The notes under the pieces are model-generated. The model saw nothing but the letters and a program-made list of their open reading frames with translations. It made no database searches and was not told the origin of the DNA. A stretch of DNA of 43,602 nt from Sulfurimonas sp. (GTDB taxonomy: Bacteria > Campylobacterota > Campylobacteria > Campylobacterales > Sulfurimonadaceae). The position numbers and the translations under genes were made by a program. Location of the stretch: NCBI GenBank assembly GCA_027448805.1, contig DAIDMU010000091.1, positions 1 to 43,602 of the forward strand, in the 5' to 3' direction. Below are positions 27,865 to 37,505 of the stretch, piece by piece (within the stretch, counting starts at the first letter, position 1; every line of letters starts with the position of its first letter).

Positions 27865-29751
27865 TTACTCTATCTCAGCGTCGATAACGTCATCGTCGCT
27901 TTTTTTCTTTGAAGTATCAGCAGCTCCTGCTTCACCGCTTTGCTCTTGTTTGTACATCTGCTCAGCCATTTTGTGACTAGCTTCAGTTAGAGTTTTTACT
28001 TTTGCTTCAATCTGCTCTTTTGTAGCATTTGTGTCTTTTAGAACATCTTTAAGTTCGGTTATTGCGCTCTCTATCTTAGCCTTCTCGCCAGCTTCGATTT
28101 TATCACCCATTTCGCCTAAAGATTTTTCAGTCTGTGCAATCAGCGCATCCGCTTGGTTTTTAAGCTCAACTAACTCTTTTCTTTTTGAGTCTTCAGCTTT
28201 GTGAAGCTCTGCATCTTTAACCATTTTGTTAATCTCCTCTTCGCTTAACCCTGAACTTCCGGAGATTGTGATTGACTGAGACTTGCCGGTACCTTTGTCA
28301 GTTGAGCTTACAGTTAAAATACCGTTTGCGTCGATGTCAAAAGTAACTTCAATTTGAGGCACACCGCGAGGAGCCGCCGCAATATTTCCTAGCTCAAAAA
28401 GACCTAGAGATTTGTTGTCTTTTGCGAACTCTCTCTCACCCTGAACAACCGAGATGCTAACAGCAGGCTGGTTATCTTCAGCAGTTGAGAAGATTTGAGA
28501 TTTTTTAACAGGGATTGTTGTCCCTTTTTCAATTATCTTAGTAGCAACGCCGCCTAAAGTCTCGATTCCAAGTGAAAGTGGAGTAACGTCAAGAAGAAGA
28601 ACGTCTTTAACGTCTCCTCTTAAAACTCCACCCTGAATAGCTGCACCAGCCGCAACCACCTCGTCAGGGTTTACGCTCTTGTTTAGAGTTTTACCGCCGA
28701 AGTAGTCGGATACCATTTTTTGAGCAAGAGGAACACGGATTGAACCGCCGACCATGATAATCTCTTTGATAGCGTTGTTGTCTAAGCCGGACTCTTTCAT
28801 AGCAGTTTTGATGTGGTCAATCGTCTCTTTTATAAGAGTCTCAATCATACCTTCAAACTTTGCACGAGTAAGTTTGATAACAAGGTGCTGCGGTCCAGCT
28901 TCCGTCATAGTGATAAACGGCAGGTTTATCTCTGTTTCAGTTGAGCTTGAGAGCTCTTTTTTAGCATTTTCAGCAGCATCTTTTAATCTCTGAAGCGCCA
29001 TCTTGTCGTTTTTAAGATCGATGCCGTGTGTATTTTTAAACTCGCTGTTTAGATAATCAACTATTTTGTTGTCAAAGTCGTCTCCGCCCAAAAATGCGTT
29101 TCCGTCAGTTGAGAGAACCTCAAAAGTACCGTCGCTTATCTCTAAAACAGTAACATCGAATGTTCCGCCGCCAAGGTCGTAAACAAGTACGTTTTCGTCA
29201 TTTTTGCTGTCCAGTCCATAAGCAAGTGCCGAGGCAGTCGGTTCGTTGATGATACGCAAAACGTTAAGACCTGCGATTGTTCCCGCATCTTTTGTAGCTT
29301 TTCTTTGTGCATCGTTAAAGTACGCAGGAACCGTGATAACTGCGTCTGTTACGCTCTGCCCAAGATAAGCTTCCGCATCCTCTTTTAGTTTGCTAAGTAT
29401 TTTAGCTGAAATCTCTTGCGGAGTGTAGATTTTACCTGCCACGTCAACCGCTGCCATACCGTCTTTGTTTACGATGTTGTAAGTTACTTTGTCGTGAGCA
29501 GCTTTTGCATTCTCCTCATTCATCATAAGACCCATAATTCTCTTGATTGAAGAGATTGTCTTGTTTGGGTTTGTGATTGCCTGACGTTTTGCAGGGTCTC
29601 CTACTAAAACTTCGCCTTTGTCCGTAAAAGCAACTACCGAAGGAGTTGTGTTTTTACCCTCTTTGTTTGGGATGATTTTTGCTTCACCGCCCTCATAAAC
29701 TGCAACACATGAATTTGTTGTTCCTAAATCTATACCTATTACTTTTGACAT
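27865..29751 (-). CDS. dnaK: Chaperone DnaK (Hsp70)
   Basis: [40 protein letters not shown]-terminal [10 protein letters not shown]. Confidence 0.99.
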   Translation of the reverse strand: MSKVIGIDLGTTNSCVAVYEGGEAKIIPNKEGKNTTPSVVAFTDKGEVLVGDPAKRQAITNPNKTISSIKRIMGLMMNEENAKAAHDKVTYNIVNKDGMAAVDVAGKIYTPQEISAKILSKLKEDAEAYLGQSVTDAVITVPAYFNDAQRKATKDAGTIAGLNVLRIINEPTASALAYGLDSKNDENVLVYDLGGGTFDVTVLEISDGTFEVLSTDGNAFLGGDDFDNKIVDYLNSEFKNTHGIDLKNDKMALQRLKDAAENAKKELSSSTETEINLPFITMTEAGPQHLVIKLTRAKFEGMIETLIKETIDHIKTAMKESGLDNNAIKEIIMVGGSIRVPLAQKMVSDYFGGKTLNKSVNPDEVVAAGAAIQGGVLRGDVKDVLLLDVTPLSLGIETLGGVATKIIEKGTTIPVKKSQIFSTAEDNQPAVSISVVQGEREFAKDNKSLGLFELGNIAAAPRGVPQIEVTFDIDANGILTVSSTDKGTGKSQSITISGSSGLSEEEINKMVKDAELHKAEDSKRKELVELKNQADALIAQTEKSLGEMGDKIEAGEKAKIESAITELKDVLKDTNATKEQIEAKVKTLTEASHKMAEQMYKQEQSGEAGAADTSKKKSDDDVIDAEIE

Positions 29752-29770
29752 AATTTTTGTCCTTAATTTG

Positions 29771-29810
29771 ATTTTATTTCATAAAATAAAATGAAGGAAA
29801 CCTCCATCTT
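29771..29810 (-). promoter_or_regulatory. Tandem hairpins in the dnaK 5' leader
   Basis: Minus strand AAGATGGAGG-TTT-CCTTCATTTT (10 bp with two G-U pairs) then ATTTTAT-GAA-ATAAAAT, upstream of AAGGACAAAAATT-ATG. Confidence 0.5.
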
Positions 29811-29924
29811 ATTTGCCGCAAAATGAACAAGTCCCTTTTGCTTTCGCTAGCCGCTAAGGCACTAAAGTTTGACACTTTCGCATCAAATTTGATTTTTTAT
29901 CTTATAAAACTATATGAACGAATG

Positions 29925-30482
29925 TTAATTCGCCACTACTACCATCGCTTCGCGAAGCGGTCTCTCTTTATATCTGTAACCTGTCTGAAACGTCTGAACT
30001 ATCTGCCCGCTCTCAACACTGTCGCTGTCTACACTTTGTATAGCGTTGTGGATATTTGGATCAAACGGTTCATCGTGAGAAACCATAGTTACTCCATGTT
30101 TTTCCAAAGCAGTTGTTAGCTGTTTGAGTGTGAGCTCGATTCCCTCTTTTAATTTTTCTTGGTGCTCTGTCTGGTTCGTTGCATTTGATGCAGAAGAGAG
30201 AGCCATTTGAAGCGCATCCATAACGGGAATCATATCTTTTGCAAATTTCTCGTTTGCATAATCAACTGCCGTGTATTTCTCTTTTTCTAATCTTTTTTTG
30301 ATATTATCAAAATCCGCATGCACGCGAGCATACTTGTCTTTTAGAGAAGCCAGCTCCTCTTGCAAAAGATTAAACTCATTTTCAACAGCTTCAGCTTCCG
30401 CAGTAGCCTCACTTGACTCCACTTTTTCCTCTTTACTAACCTGAGGCTCAGTCTGAAGTTCTTCTTTATTTTCTTTTGACAT
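29925..30482 (-). CDS. grpE: GrpE nucleotide exchange factor
   Basis: ADFDNIKKRLEKEK; EGIELTLKQLTTALEKHGV; FDPNIHNAI; GYRYKERPLREAMVVV. Confidence 0.97.
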   Translation of the reverse strand: MSKENKEELQTEPQVSKEEKVESSEATAEAEAVENEFNLLQEELASLKDKYARVHADFDNIKKRLEKEKYTAVDYANEKFAKDMIPVMDALQMALSSASNATNQTEHQEKLKEGIELTLKQLTTALEKHGVTMVSHDEPFDPNIHNAIQSVDSDSVESGQIVQTFQTGYRYKERPLREAMVVVAN

Positions 30483-30520
30483 AGCTGTTAAAATACTCCT
30501 TATCTAAAAAGATGACATAA

Positions 30521-30550
30521 TTATACATATTGAGTGTAACAATGTCAAGT
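30521..30550 (-). promoter_or_regulatory. Sigma70 promoter of grpE-dnaK with overlapping HAIR-like inverted repeat
   Basis: Minus strand TTGACA-N17-TATAAT (both boxes perfect consensus), overlapped by CTTGACA-N7-ACTCAAT (12/14 to CTTGAGT-N7-ACTCAAG). Confidence 0.75.
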
Positions 30551-30673
30551 GAAAGTTAAATTTTTTTTGTTAATAAAGTTGAGTCTATTTATATCAACTA
30601 TTAATTGGTTAAAAAACTTTAACAATCCCATTTTTATATAGTATCATTATAAAACAAATTTATTGGAGATATT

Positions 30674-32683
30674 ATGAAGTATTTAGCTTGGCTAGGCGCC
30701 ACACTGGCAACGTTGGTGGCGACTCTTTATGTGGTTGCTTTCACGCCGCTTGGCAACATGTTGCTAAAACCGATTATTGAGAGTAAGCTAAAAGAGCAGA
30801 CTAAGTTGGATAGCAAATTAGAGACTTTTCTACTGAGTATGAGCGATTTTGAGATAGTTTTAGAGATAAACAGAGAAAATATTTTAAAGGCAAGAGGAGA
30901 GTATTCTCTATTTTCAAAGACTTTTGACCTCTCTTATGAAGTCAGTTTTAAAAGTTTGGAGAGCTTGGAACCATTTACAACAACCGCGTTAAAGGGAGCA
31001 TTTTATACAGATGGAAGTGCAAAGGGCAATTTGGCTTTTTTTGAGGTAAACGGCAAAAGCGATGTCGGCGAGAGCAATACTTCTTATCATTTAGAGCTGA
31101 GTGATTTAAATCCGACCTCCGTTGTTGCTCAAATGAAAAACGCAAAACTGGCTTCACTGCTATATCTTGGTGCCCAAAATCCATACGCAACTGCAGATAT
31201 AGATTTGGATATAAATTTTAAAAATATAACTCCGCATATGATGGAGGGAGACATAGTTTTAAGCACTAAGAATGGAAATATAAATCCGGAATTTATGAAG
31301 AGTGATTTTAATGTTACTATACCAAAGACCTCATTTTCTATGAACCTTGATGCGAAGCTGAAGGGCGATGAGGCAGAGTACAACTACGATTTTGCATCAA
31401 ACCTATTTAAAATAAGCAGCTCCGGTATAGTGCTTCCGGAGCCTTTTCGTGCAGACATCAAATACTCGCTCGACATTAAAGAGCTGGAAGTCCTGAAACC
31501 TCTTACCGATGCAGACGTCAGAGGGGCATTAAGAGTAAGCGGAATACTAAAAGGAAGCAGAGAGAATCTTGTGCTTAGCGGTAAGAGCGATTTGGCTTCG
31601 TCAGATACGATATTTGAAGCCATTTTAAAAGATTTTGCACTATCATCAATAAAAGCTGAAGTGGCAAATCTTGACATTGCAAAGTTTTTGTACATGTTAA
31701 AAGAGCCACACTATACCGATGGGGTTCTTTTTGCGGATATAGATATAAAAGATGCGCGAAGCGGCAAGCTAGAGGGAAAAATTACAACAACAATAACAAA
31801 AGGTCTGCTTAATTCAAAGTATCTGACAAAGAGTCATGAGTTTAAATCCCCTATGCCGACAACAACCTATAATGCAACAACAACCAGCACATTAAACGGC
31901 AACAGTGTGGATACAAGAGTAGATTTTAATTCAAATATAGCAAATATTGATATAAAAAATGCAAAATACAACATAGAAGAGGGCTCATTAAAGAGTGATT
32001 ATGTGATTAATGTTGCGGATTTGGAGAAATTATATTTTCTAACTGACCAACATATGAGAGGAGCGTTGGTCGCAAACGGGGAGTTCTCAAAAGCCAAAGA
32101 TTTAGATTTTAGTTTTCATACAAAAGTTGCAGGCGGAAAGATTGATGCAAAACTCCACAATGATGATTTACATGCTGATTTTAGCAACGTACAAACTACG
32201 CAGCTCCTCTACATGCTGACATATGATGAGCTTTTTGCTTCAAGTTTAAATGCCAAACTAGATTACAATATGGCTAAGGATAAAGGGGTTTTTAACGGGC
32301 ATGTCGTAAATGCGGTATTTGCAAAAAACCAAACATTTGACTTAATAAAAGAGTATGTCAAGTTTGACATGTACAGAGAAAATTTTAATGGTGATATTGG
32401 AGCAAAGATAGATAGGGACGACCTTCTAGTCTCTCTTGATTTGCGCTCAAAAGAGGCTTCTATCAAAGCAAAAGATACAAAAATAAATACAAAAACCCAG
32501 CAGATGAATTCTGACATAACAATTCAGGCAAAACAAGACAGCATAAGTGCAAATTTACACGGAGATACAGACTCTCCAAAGGTAAGGGTAGATTTGGAAA
32601 AATTTTTAAAATCAGAGGCCGGTAAAAAAGTTATAGAAAAAGCAAACGAGAAGATAAACAAATTATTTAAAAAGTTGCTTTAA
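30674..32683 (+). CDS. AsmA/TamB-like large envelope protein
   Basis: N-terminal anchor MKYLAWLGATLATLVATLYVVAFTPLGNMLLKP followed by long beta-rich repetitive sequence; C-terminal SPKVRVDLEKFLKSEAGKKVIEKANEKINKLFKKLL. Confidence 0.6.
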   Translation: MKYLAWLGATLATLVATLYVVAFTPLGNMLLKPIIESKLKEQTKLDSKLETFLLSMSDFEIVLEINRENILKARGEYSLFSKTFDLSYEVSFKSLESLEPFTTTALKGAFYTDGSAKGNLAFFEVNGKSDVGESNTSYHLELSDLNPTSVVAQMKNAKLASLLYLGAQNPYATADIDLDINFKNITPHMMEGDIVLSTKNGNINPEFMKSDFNVTIPKTSFSMNLDAKLKGDEAEYNYDFASNLFKISSSGIVLPEPFRADIKYSLDIKELEVLKPLTDADVRGALRVSGILKGSRENLVLSGKSDLASSDTIFEAILKDFALSSIKAEVANLDIAKFLYMLKEPHYTDGVLFADIDIKDARSGKLEGKITTTITKGLLNSKYLTKSHEFKSPMPTTTYNATTTSTLNGNSVDTRVDFNSNIANIDIKNAKYNIEEGSLKSDYVINVADLEKLYFLTDQHMRGALVANGEFSKAKDLDFSFHTKVAGGKIDAKLHNDDLHADFSNVQTTQLLYMLTYDELFASSLNAKLDYNMAKDKGVFNGHVVNAVFAKNQTFDLIKEYVKFDMYRENFNGDIGAKIDRDDLLVSLDLRSKEASIKAKDTKINTKTQQMNSDITIQAKQDSISANLHGDTDSPKVRVDLEKFLKSEAGKKVIEKANEKINKLFKKLL

Positions 32684-34589
32684 AAAGCTCATCTTTATCA
32701 ACAAGAGCCGCTTTTGGCGCAGAGATATAGAAGCCCTGCATATAGTCGATGTCCAGCAGCAGCAGCTTCTCATAAACCTCTTTGGAGTGCACAAACTCTG
32801 CAATGGTCTGCATATTGCTCTGTCTTGCAAAGTGTATAATACTTTTTACAACTTTAAAGTCCTTGTTGTTTTTGTCAATGTTTTTAATAAGAGAGCCGTC
32901 TATTTTAAGAAAATTTGCCTCTACGTCAATAATTGTTTTAAAGTTGGAGTAACCGCTTCCAAAGTCATCAATAGAAACTTTTGCTTTTAGTGAATGCAGA
33001 AGACTTATTTTTTGTTTGAAAAGCGCTACATCATCAATCTCGTCACTCTCTAAAATCTCAAAAGTGACCCTAGACGCAAGATGGTGATTCTGGCTTAAAT
33101 GTTTAATAATAGTCTCTTCGATGTCAGGATTGATAAGGTCCGAGAAGTTTATGTTTATGCTTACAAGCTTTTGGTTGTTTTTAAATTTTTCAAATACGAT
33201 AAGCAGAATTCTTTGAGTCAGTTTGTAGTGCATATTTGTATGCTTTAGTTGTGGCAAAAATTGCATAGGTGAGATAATAGCATTCTCTTTCGAGACAATT
33301 CTTACCAATGCCTCATATTTAAAAATTTCACCGCTTTTATGGTTGTAAATAGGCTGAAAATGGCATAATACACGCCCTTCATCCAAAGCCTCTTTGACAA
33401 AACTTATATCCTTGGAAGATGCTGATGAGGATTTTTTTGTGTGCTCTTTTTCATCATATGTTATAACTCTGTTTCTTCCGCTTTTCTTTGCAACATACAG
33501 CATCTCATCTGCTATTTTTATAGCCTCTTGCAGATTCTTTTCCAAAGATGGGTGCTTGTGCAGACCGATAGATACATGCACTTTAATCTCGTGCCCATCA
33601 TAAAAAAAGCGCTCTTTGCTTATGTTGCCTCTTAATCTTTCGCATACATCTATATTTGTATTGTTGTTGTTTCTGTTGTTTATAAGAAGCAAAAACTCCT
33701 CTCCTCCATATCTTATAAGTATGTCGCTGTCTCTGATTGAGTCTTTAAATATTTTGCTTGCCAAAGTGAGCACATAGTCGCCTGCTTTATGTCCGTATGT
33801 GTCATTTATGATTTTAAATTTATCAAGATCAAGCATTGCCAAAGAGTAGTGTTCAAGGTTTATCATGGATGATATCTCTTCGAGATAGTTCCTGTTAAAT
33901 GTTTTTGTAAGCGGGTCCGTAAATATCTTTTTTCTTGTAACAAAATAGTGAAAAATCTGCATAATCGTCATGCTCATTAACAGAAGAATAAAAATAATTA
34001 AAACAGCAAAAAAGGTCTCGAGCGGCTTGATTGATTCTAAAATAATTTTTTGAATATTTGTAGTAATATCAATGCTGAATATCCCCACAACATCTCCATT
34101 GCTTAGTATAGGGTATAGATATGTCAAATAGAGGTTTTCAATGTCATGCTGCTTGATAACCTGAGGTTTTTTCTCTTCATAAACAGTGTTATATTCGGGA
34201 GAAGTAACATCGAATTTTTGAAAAAATTCTGATTTATCACTCTTTGAAGCATCCAGTAAGAATCTAAATCTGTCTCTCTCGTCTTTGTATAAAATATAGG
34301 CGTATTTTACATTTGAGGTCAGCATTAGAGAGATAATATGCTCATAGCCCTCTCTGATGTCTGTGTTACTGAACAAAGAGAGCAGATCATCCGGAGTTTT
34401 TATTTCAGATGAGTCCATTATATCTTTTTCAATATTTTGTAAAATAGATGAAATTTGCTCAATTTGATGATTTTCTATACGGTCGAAAATGTCATTTTTT
34501 GCTTTTGTAATATCACTGTAAATATAGACAAAAAAGAGGGCTAGTAAAAAGAGAAGAAAAAATATAATAAACTCTTTCTTCTTTACCAT
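32667..34589 (-). CDS. Membrane GGDEF-EAL protein with periplasmic sensor region
   Basis: Two TM segments bracket a ~150-aa extracytoplasmic region; IRYGGEEF with RxxD (RDSD); YEALVRIV, FEILESDEIDD, SIDDFGSGYSNF, LKIDGSLI. Confidence 0.92.
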   Translation of the reverse strand: MVKKKEFIIFFLLFLLALFFVYIYSDITKAKNDIFDRIENHQIEQISSILQNIEKDIMDSSEIKTPDDLLSLFSNTDIREGYEHIISLMLTSNVKYAYILYKDERDRFRFLLDASKSDKSEFFQKFDVTSPEYNTVYEEKKPQVIKQHDIENLYLTYLYPILSNGDVVGIFSIDITTNIQKIILESIKPLETFFAVLIIFILLLMSMTIMQIFHYFVTRKKIFTDPLTKTFNRNYLEEISSMINLEHYSLAMLDLDKFKIINDTYGHKAGDYVLTLASKIFKDSIRDSDILIRYGGEEFLLLINNRNNNNTNIDVCERLRGNISKERFFYDGHEIKVHVSIGLHKHPSLEKNLQEAIKIADEMLYVAKKSGRNRVITYDEKEHTKKSSSASSKDISFVKEALDEGRVLCHFQPIYNHKSGEIFKYEALVRIVSKENAIISPMQFLPQLKHTNMHYKLTQRILLIVFEKFKNNQKLVSININFSDLINPDIEETIIKHLSQNHHLASRVTFEILESDEIDDVALFKQKISLLHSLKAKVSIDDFGSGYSNFKTIIDVEANFLKIDGSLIKNIDKNNKDFKVVKSIIHFARQSNMQTIAEFVHSKEVYEKLLLLDIDYMQGFYISAPKAALVDKDELFKATF

Positions 34590-35017
34590 ACCTTTTCCTC
34601 TACATAAGCATTCAGCTCTTTGGAAACTTTAATATCTTGTGACTCTATTCTCGGTTCTATTATTACAATGTTGGGTCTGCCTTTTTTCCAAAAGAATGCG
34701 CCGAAACTATCTGGAATATCTTTTAGTAAATTATAGTTAAGCACAAAAATAGGTTTATTTTTACAAGCGTCACCATGCAAATTTTCTTTATTTTCTATCA
34801 CTATTATTGTGGCTTTTTCGCAATAGAGTGTAGTGGTTAGATTGCTGTTTTTTTTAAACTGGGCAATAAGCTCTTTGTTGTCTGACCACACTGTTATAAC
34901 CTCGTTTATGGAGATATTTGAGAGTATCTTTTCTATAATTTGCGCTCTTATAACATCGTTGTTCTCTGAAGCGGATGATAAAACTGCTAAAAATAGTGTT
35001 AGGATAATTGCTTTCAT
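34583..35017 (-). CDS. Small exported (periplasmic) protein, possibly YfiR/DUF4154-like
   Basis: Signal peptide MKAIILTLFLAVLSSA; ends FGAFFWKKGRPNIVIIEPRI...; sits between the TonB receptor and the GGDEF-EAL gene with a 7-bp overlap. Confidence 0.6.
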   Translation of the reverse strand: MKAIILTLFLAVLSSASENNDVIRAQIIEKILSNISINEVITVWSDNKELIAQFKKNSNLTTTLYCEKATIIVIENKENLHGDACKNKPIFVLNYNLLKDIPDSFGAFFWKKGRPNIVIIEPRIESQDIKVSKELNAYVEEKVW

Positions 35018-36877
35018 TTAAAAAGTGTACTCCAAAGTAAATAGCACTCGTCTATCTACTGCCGAAACACTGACGCCATTTATTGAGGTTTGTGAAGCTT
35101 TGTCTAAAATATTTTCTGCTTTTAGCTTTAGCTCTGTTTGTTTGTTTAGTTGATAAATAGCTCCGAGTGAGTAGTCGTACCCTGCATCCATATCAACACC
35201 GTCAACACTTCTATATTCAGATCTGTATATTAGCTCATTATATAAATCAAACTCTCCAATTGTGTTAAAAAGCTGGATTGAAGCACCCAAACGCGGGCTG
35301 TAATAGTTGTCTCTGTATTGTCTAAAGGCTTCTGCCCTGACTTTATTGTCAGAGTTAAAATTGTGTTCTATATTGGCAAAGATTAATTCAAAACTATTTT
35401 TTTCGGCAATGTTAACATATTTGTTTTGCGACATATTAAAAGCTATTGCGTTGTCGGCTTCATTCCTGCCGATACCAAATCCAAAAGTTGTATCATTTTT
35501 GGTATAGATAGCTTCAGCTGTTAAGAGGAGTATCTCACTGCTCTCCAAATCTGGGTTGATATTATAGTTTGGTGAATATGTTGTTTGCAAGAAGGTCGGG
35601 TACATATAACTCTCCATAGCGAAAAGTTTAAACTTCCACTCCTCGTTTAGAAGTGCCACATAGCCGGCTCTTAGTATATGCTCTGTTGATGATTCTGAGA
35701 ATGAGTTGTCATAATAATCAACTTTTGCGCTTAGTGATATAAGATGATTCTCATTTATGTTATAAAGATTCTCTGCATACACCATATATATGTCCAAGTG
35801 TTCAGGCCCCCAAACCATTGCTTTGTCAATACCATCTGTTTTGTACTCATTGATTTTAAATTTTTGATGCTTAAACTGCGCGCCCAAAGAGAGCTCATTG
35901 TTTCCGTTTATAAATTTTTTTTCTATAATGGCACTATAAACCTCCGTCGCGATGCCGGTATCAAGCTGATTTGTGACGGTATGGTCTGCCAGAGGGATTC
36001 CGATGCTGTCTTTGTCGTAAATCTCTAAGCTTTCATGAGATGCCGTTAGTATCACTTTTAATTTATTCTCAAAATATTTTGTAATATGTGCATATATATC
36101 TTGCGTACCGGTATGTCCGTCTGTTGTAGACATTCCAAGCCCGCTAAATATATCGTATCTCTCTTGTGTGGCGCCGACTTCTATATCATAATCGCTGTTT
36201 TTAGAAAATTTAAAATAGAGCTGACCTCTTGCCCCGTCTCTAGAGAGCTCCGAGTTGTTTATGGTGTAGTTTTTATAGTTGTTTTTTCTAAAATCTATAT
36301 TTGCCAAATATGAGTAGTCATCAAAAGCTTCTGCATCAATTCCCTGCAGAGATAAGCTCCCGCGCGAGTCAACTGAACTCTGCACAGATGTTGAGTTTTC
36401 GCGGGAAGGCTCCTTTGTGTAGAGTTTTATTAACATTGTTCCTGGTTCATTGCCGAATGTTACAGAGTTTCCGGCTTGATAAATCTCTATATGGTCTATA
36501 AAGTAGAGTCCCATTTTTCCATACTGCACCAAAACATTCCCTAAAGTTGCGGAGTTTAGTTCATGCGAATTAATGTAAACTTTTACGGGAGAGCTTGACA
36601 TTTGCGATTCACCGCTTCTTACAAGCGTTGTCATCCCGTTTTTCCTTGTTTGAAGTGTAAAAAAGCGCAGAGTTTTTAAAACATCGTTCAGTGTGTAAGC
36701 CTGCATCTTATCGAGGTCGGAGCGGGAGAAAACAGTTATATGACCGGCGCTCTCTTTTTTTGTGCTGTGGTAAAGTTCTTCTGAGCTTTCATACTTCTTT
36801 AATAGATTATCAAGTGACAACTCTTCCGAGAAAAGAAGTACCGACAAGAGCAATATAGACACAAGAAAACGCATCAA
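35018..36877 (-). CDS. TonB-dependent receptor-like outer membrane protein
   Basis: Signal peptide; plug-like HITVFSRSDLDKMQAYTLNDVLKTL...VKVYINSHELN...IDHIEIYQAGNS; beta-barrel ending RRVLFTLEYTF. Confidence 0.85.
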   Translation of the reverse strand: MMRFLVSILLLSVLLFSEELSLDNLLKKYESSEELYHSTKKESAGHITVFSRSDLDKMQAYTLNDVLKTLRFFTLQTRKNGMTTLVRSGESQMSSSPVKVYINSHELNSATLGNVLVQYGKMGLYFIDHIEIYQAGNSVTFGNEPGTMLIKLYTKEPSRENSTSVQSSVDSRGSLSLQGIDAEAFDDYSYLANIDFRKNNYKNYTINNSELSRDGARGQLYFKFSKNSDYDIEVGATQERYDIFSGLGMSTTDGHTGTQDIYAHITKYFENKLKVILTASHESLEIYDKDSIGIPLADHTVTNQLDTGIATEVYSAIIEKKFINGNNELSLGAQFKHQKFKINEYKTDGIDKAMVWGPEHLDIYMVYAENLYNINENHLISLSAKVDYYDNSFSESSTEHILRAGYVALLNEEWKFKLFAMESYMYPTFLQTTYSPNYNINPDLESSEILLLTAEAIYTKNDTTFGFGIGRNEADNAIAFNMSQNKYVNIAEKNSFELIFANIEHNFNSDNKVRAEAFRQYRDNYYSPRLGASIQLFNTIGEFDLYNELIYRSEYRSVDGVDMDAGYDYSLGAIYQLNKQTELKLKAENILDKASQTSINGVSVSAVDRRVLFTLEYTF

Positions 36878-36928
36878 CGAACCACCTATATTATAAATTC
36901 TTATGTAGTGAGTATATTTAATCTCTGC

Positions 36929-37504
36929 TTAGTTTATACTTGCATCAGCTAGAGTAAGGCAAAACAGGACATCTTTATTTCTTTTTTGTATAGCTTGAAC
37001 TGCTTGAGTCAAAGTCAAATTTGTCGTAATAATGTCATCTACCAAAATCACGTTTTTGCAGCTAAACTCATTTACCTCAAATGCTCTTGGGTTAAGCAAC
37101 CTAAACTCTCTGCTTTTGCCTGAGTATGAAACCCTGTTTTTTGCTCTTAGCTTGTTAAATTGCGGAGTTATGTATCTGCTCTTTAGCGCCCTGTTCAAAA
37201 TGGCCGTATGAGAGTAGCCCTCGGCTACATAATCATCAACGGCAATAGAAGTTATCGGCTCTGGATACTCAAATTCGCACGCGAATTTTTTTATGGAATT
37301 TTTGGCGAGAATGGAGTAGATGTAGTAGCCTAAGTCGGTATGTTTGGTGTGAAGCAAATCTTTGATTTCGCTATATTTGTAAAATGAGATAACTTCTATG
37401 TTGCCAAGAATTTTTCTTTTGTAGATTGAGGGGGTTAGAAATTTTTTTTGGCATGAGTTGCAGATGTGCAAAAGAGACAAGCCCTCACACATCAAACAGC
37501 GCAT
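36929..37504 (-). CDS. comF: ComF family phosphoribosyltransferase
   Basis: MRCLMCEGLSLLHICNSCQKKF zinc-finger start; PRPP motif NVILVDDIITTNLT. Confidence 0.88.
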   Translation of the reverse strand: MRCLMCEGLSLLHICNSCQKKFLTPSIYKRKILGNIEVISFYKYSEIKDLLHTKHTDLGYYIYSILAKNSIKKFACEFEYPEPITSIAVDDYVAEGYSHTAILNRALKSRYITPQFNKLRAKNRVSYSGKSREFRLLNPRAFEVNEFSCKNVILVDDIITTNLTLTQAVQAIQKRNKDVLFCLTLADASIN

Positions 37505-37505
37505 T

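Noticed and set aside
29823-30119. 98-aa plus-strand ORF in the grpE-dnaK gap
   Set aside because: Mostly antisense to grpE; no recognisable protein features.
37440-37465. Sigma54-like TGGCATGAGTTGCA
   Set aside because: Spacing between the GG and GC elements is two bases too short, and it lies inside comF.
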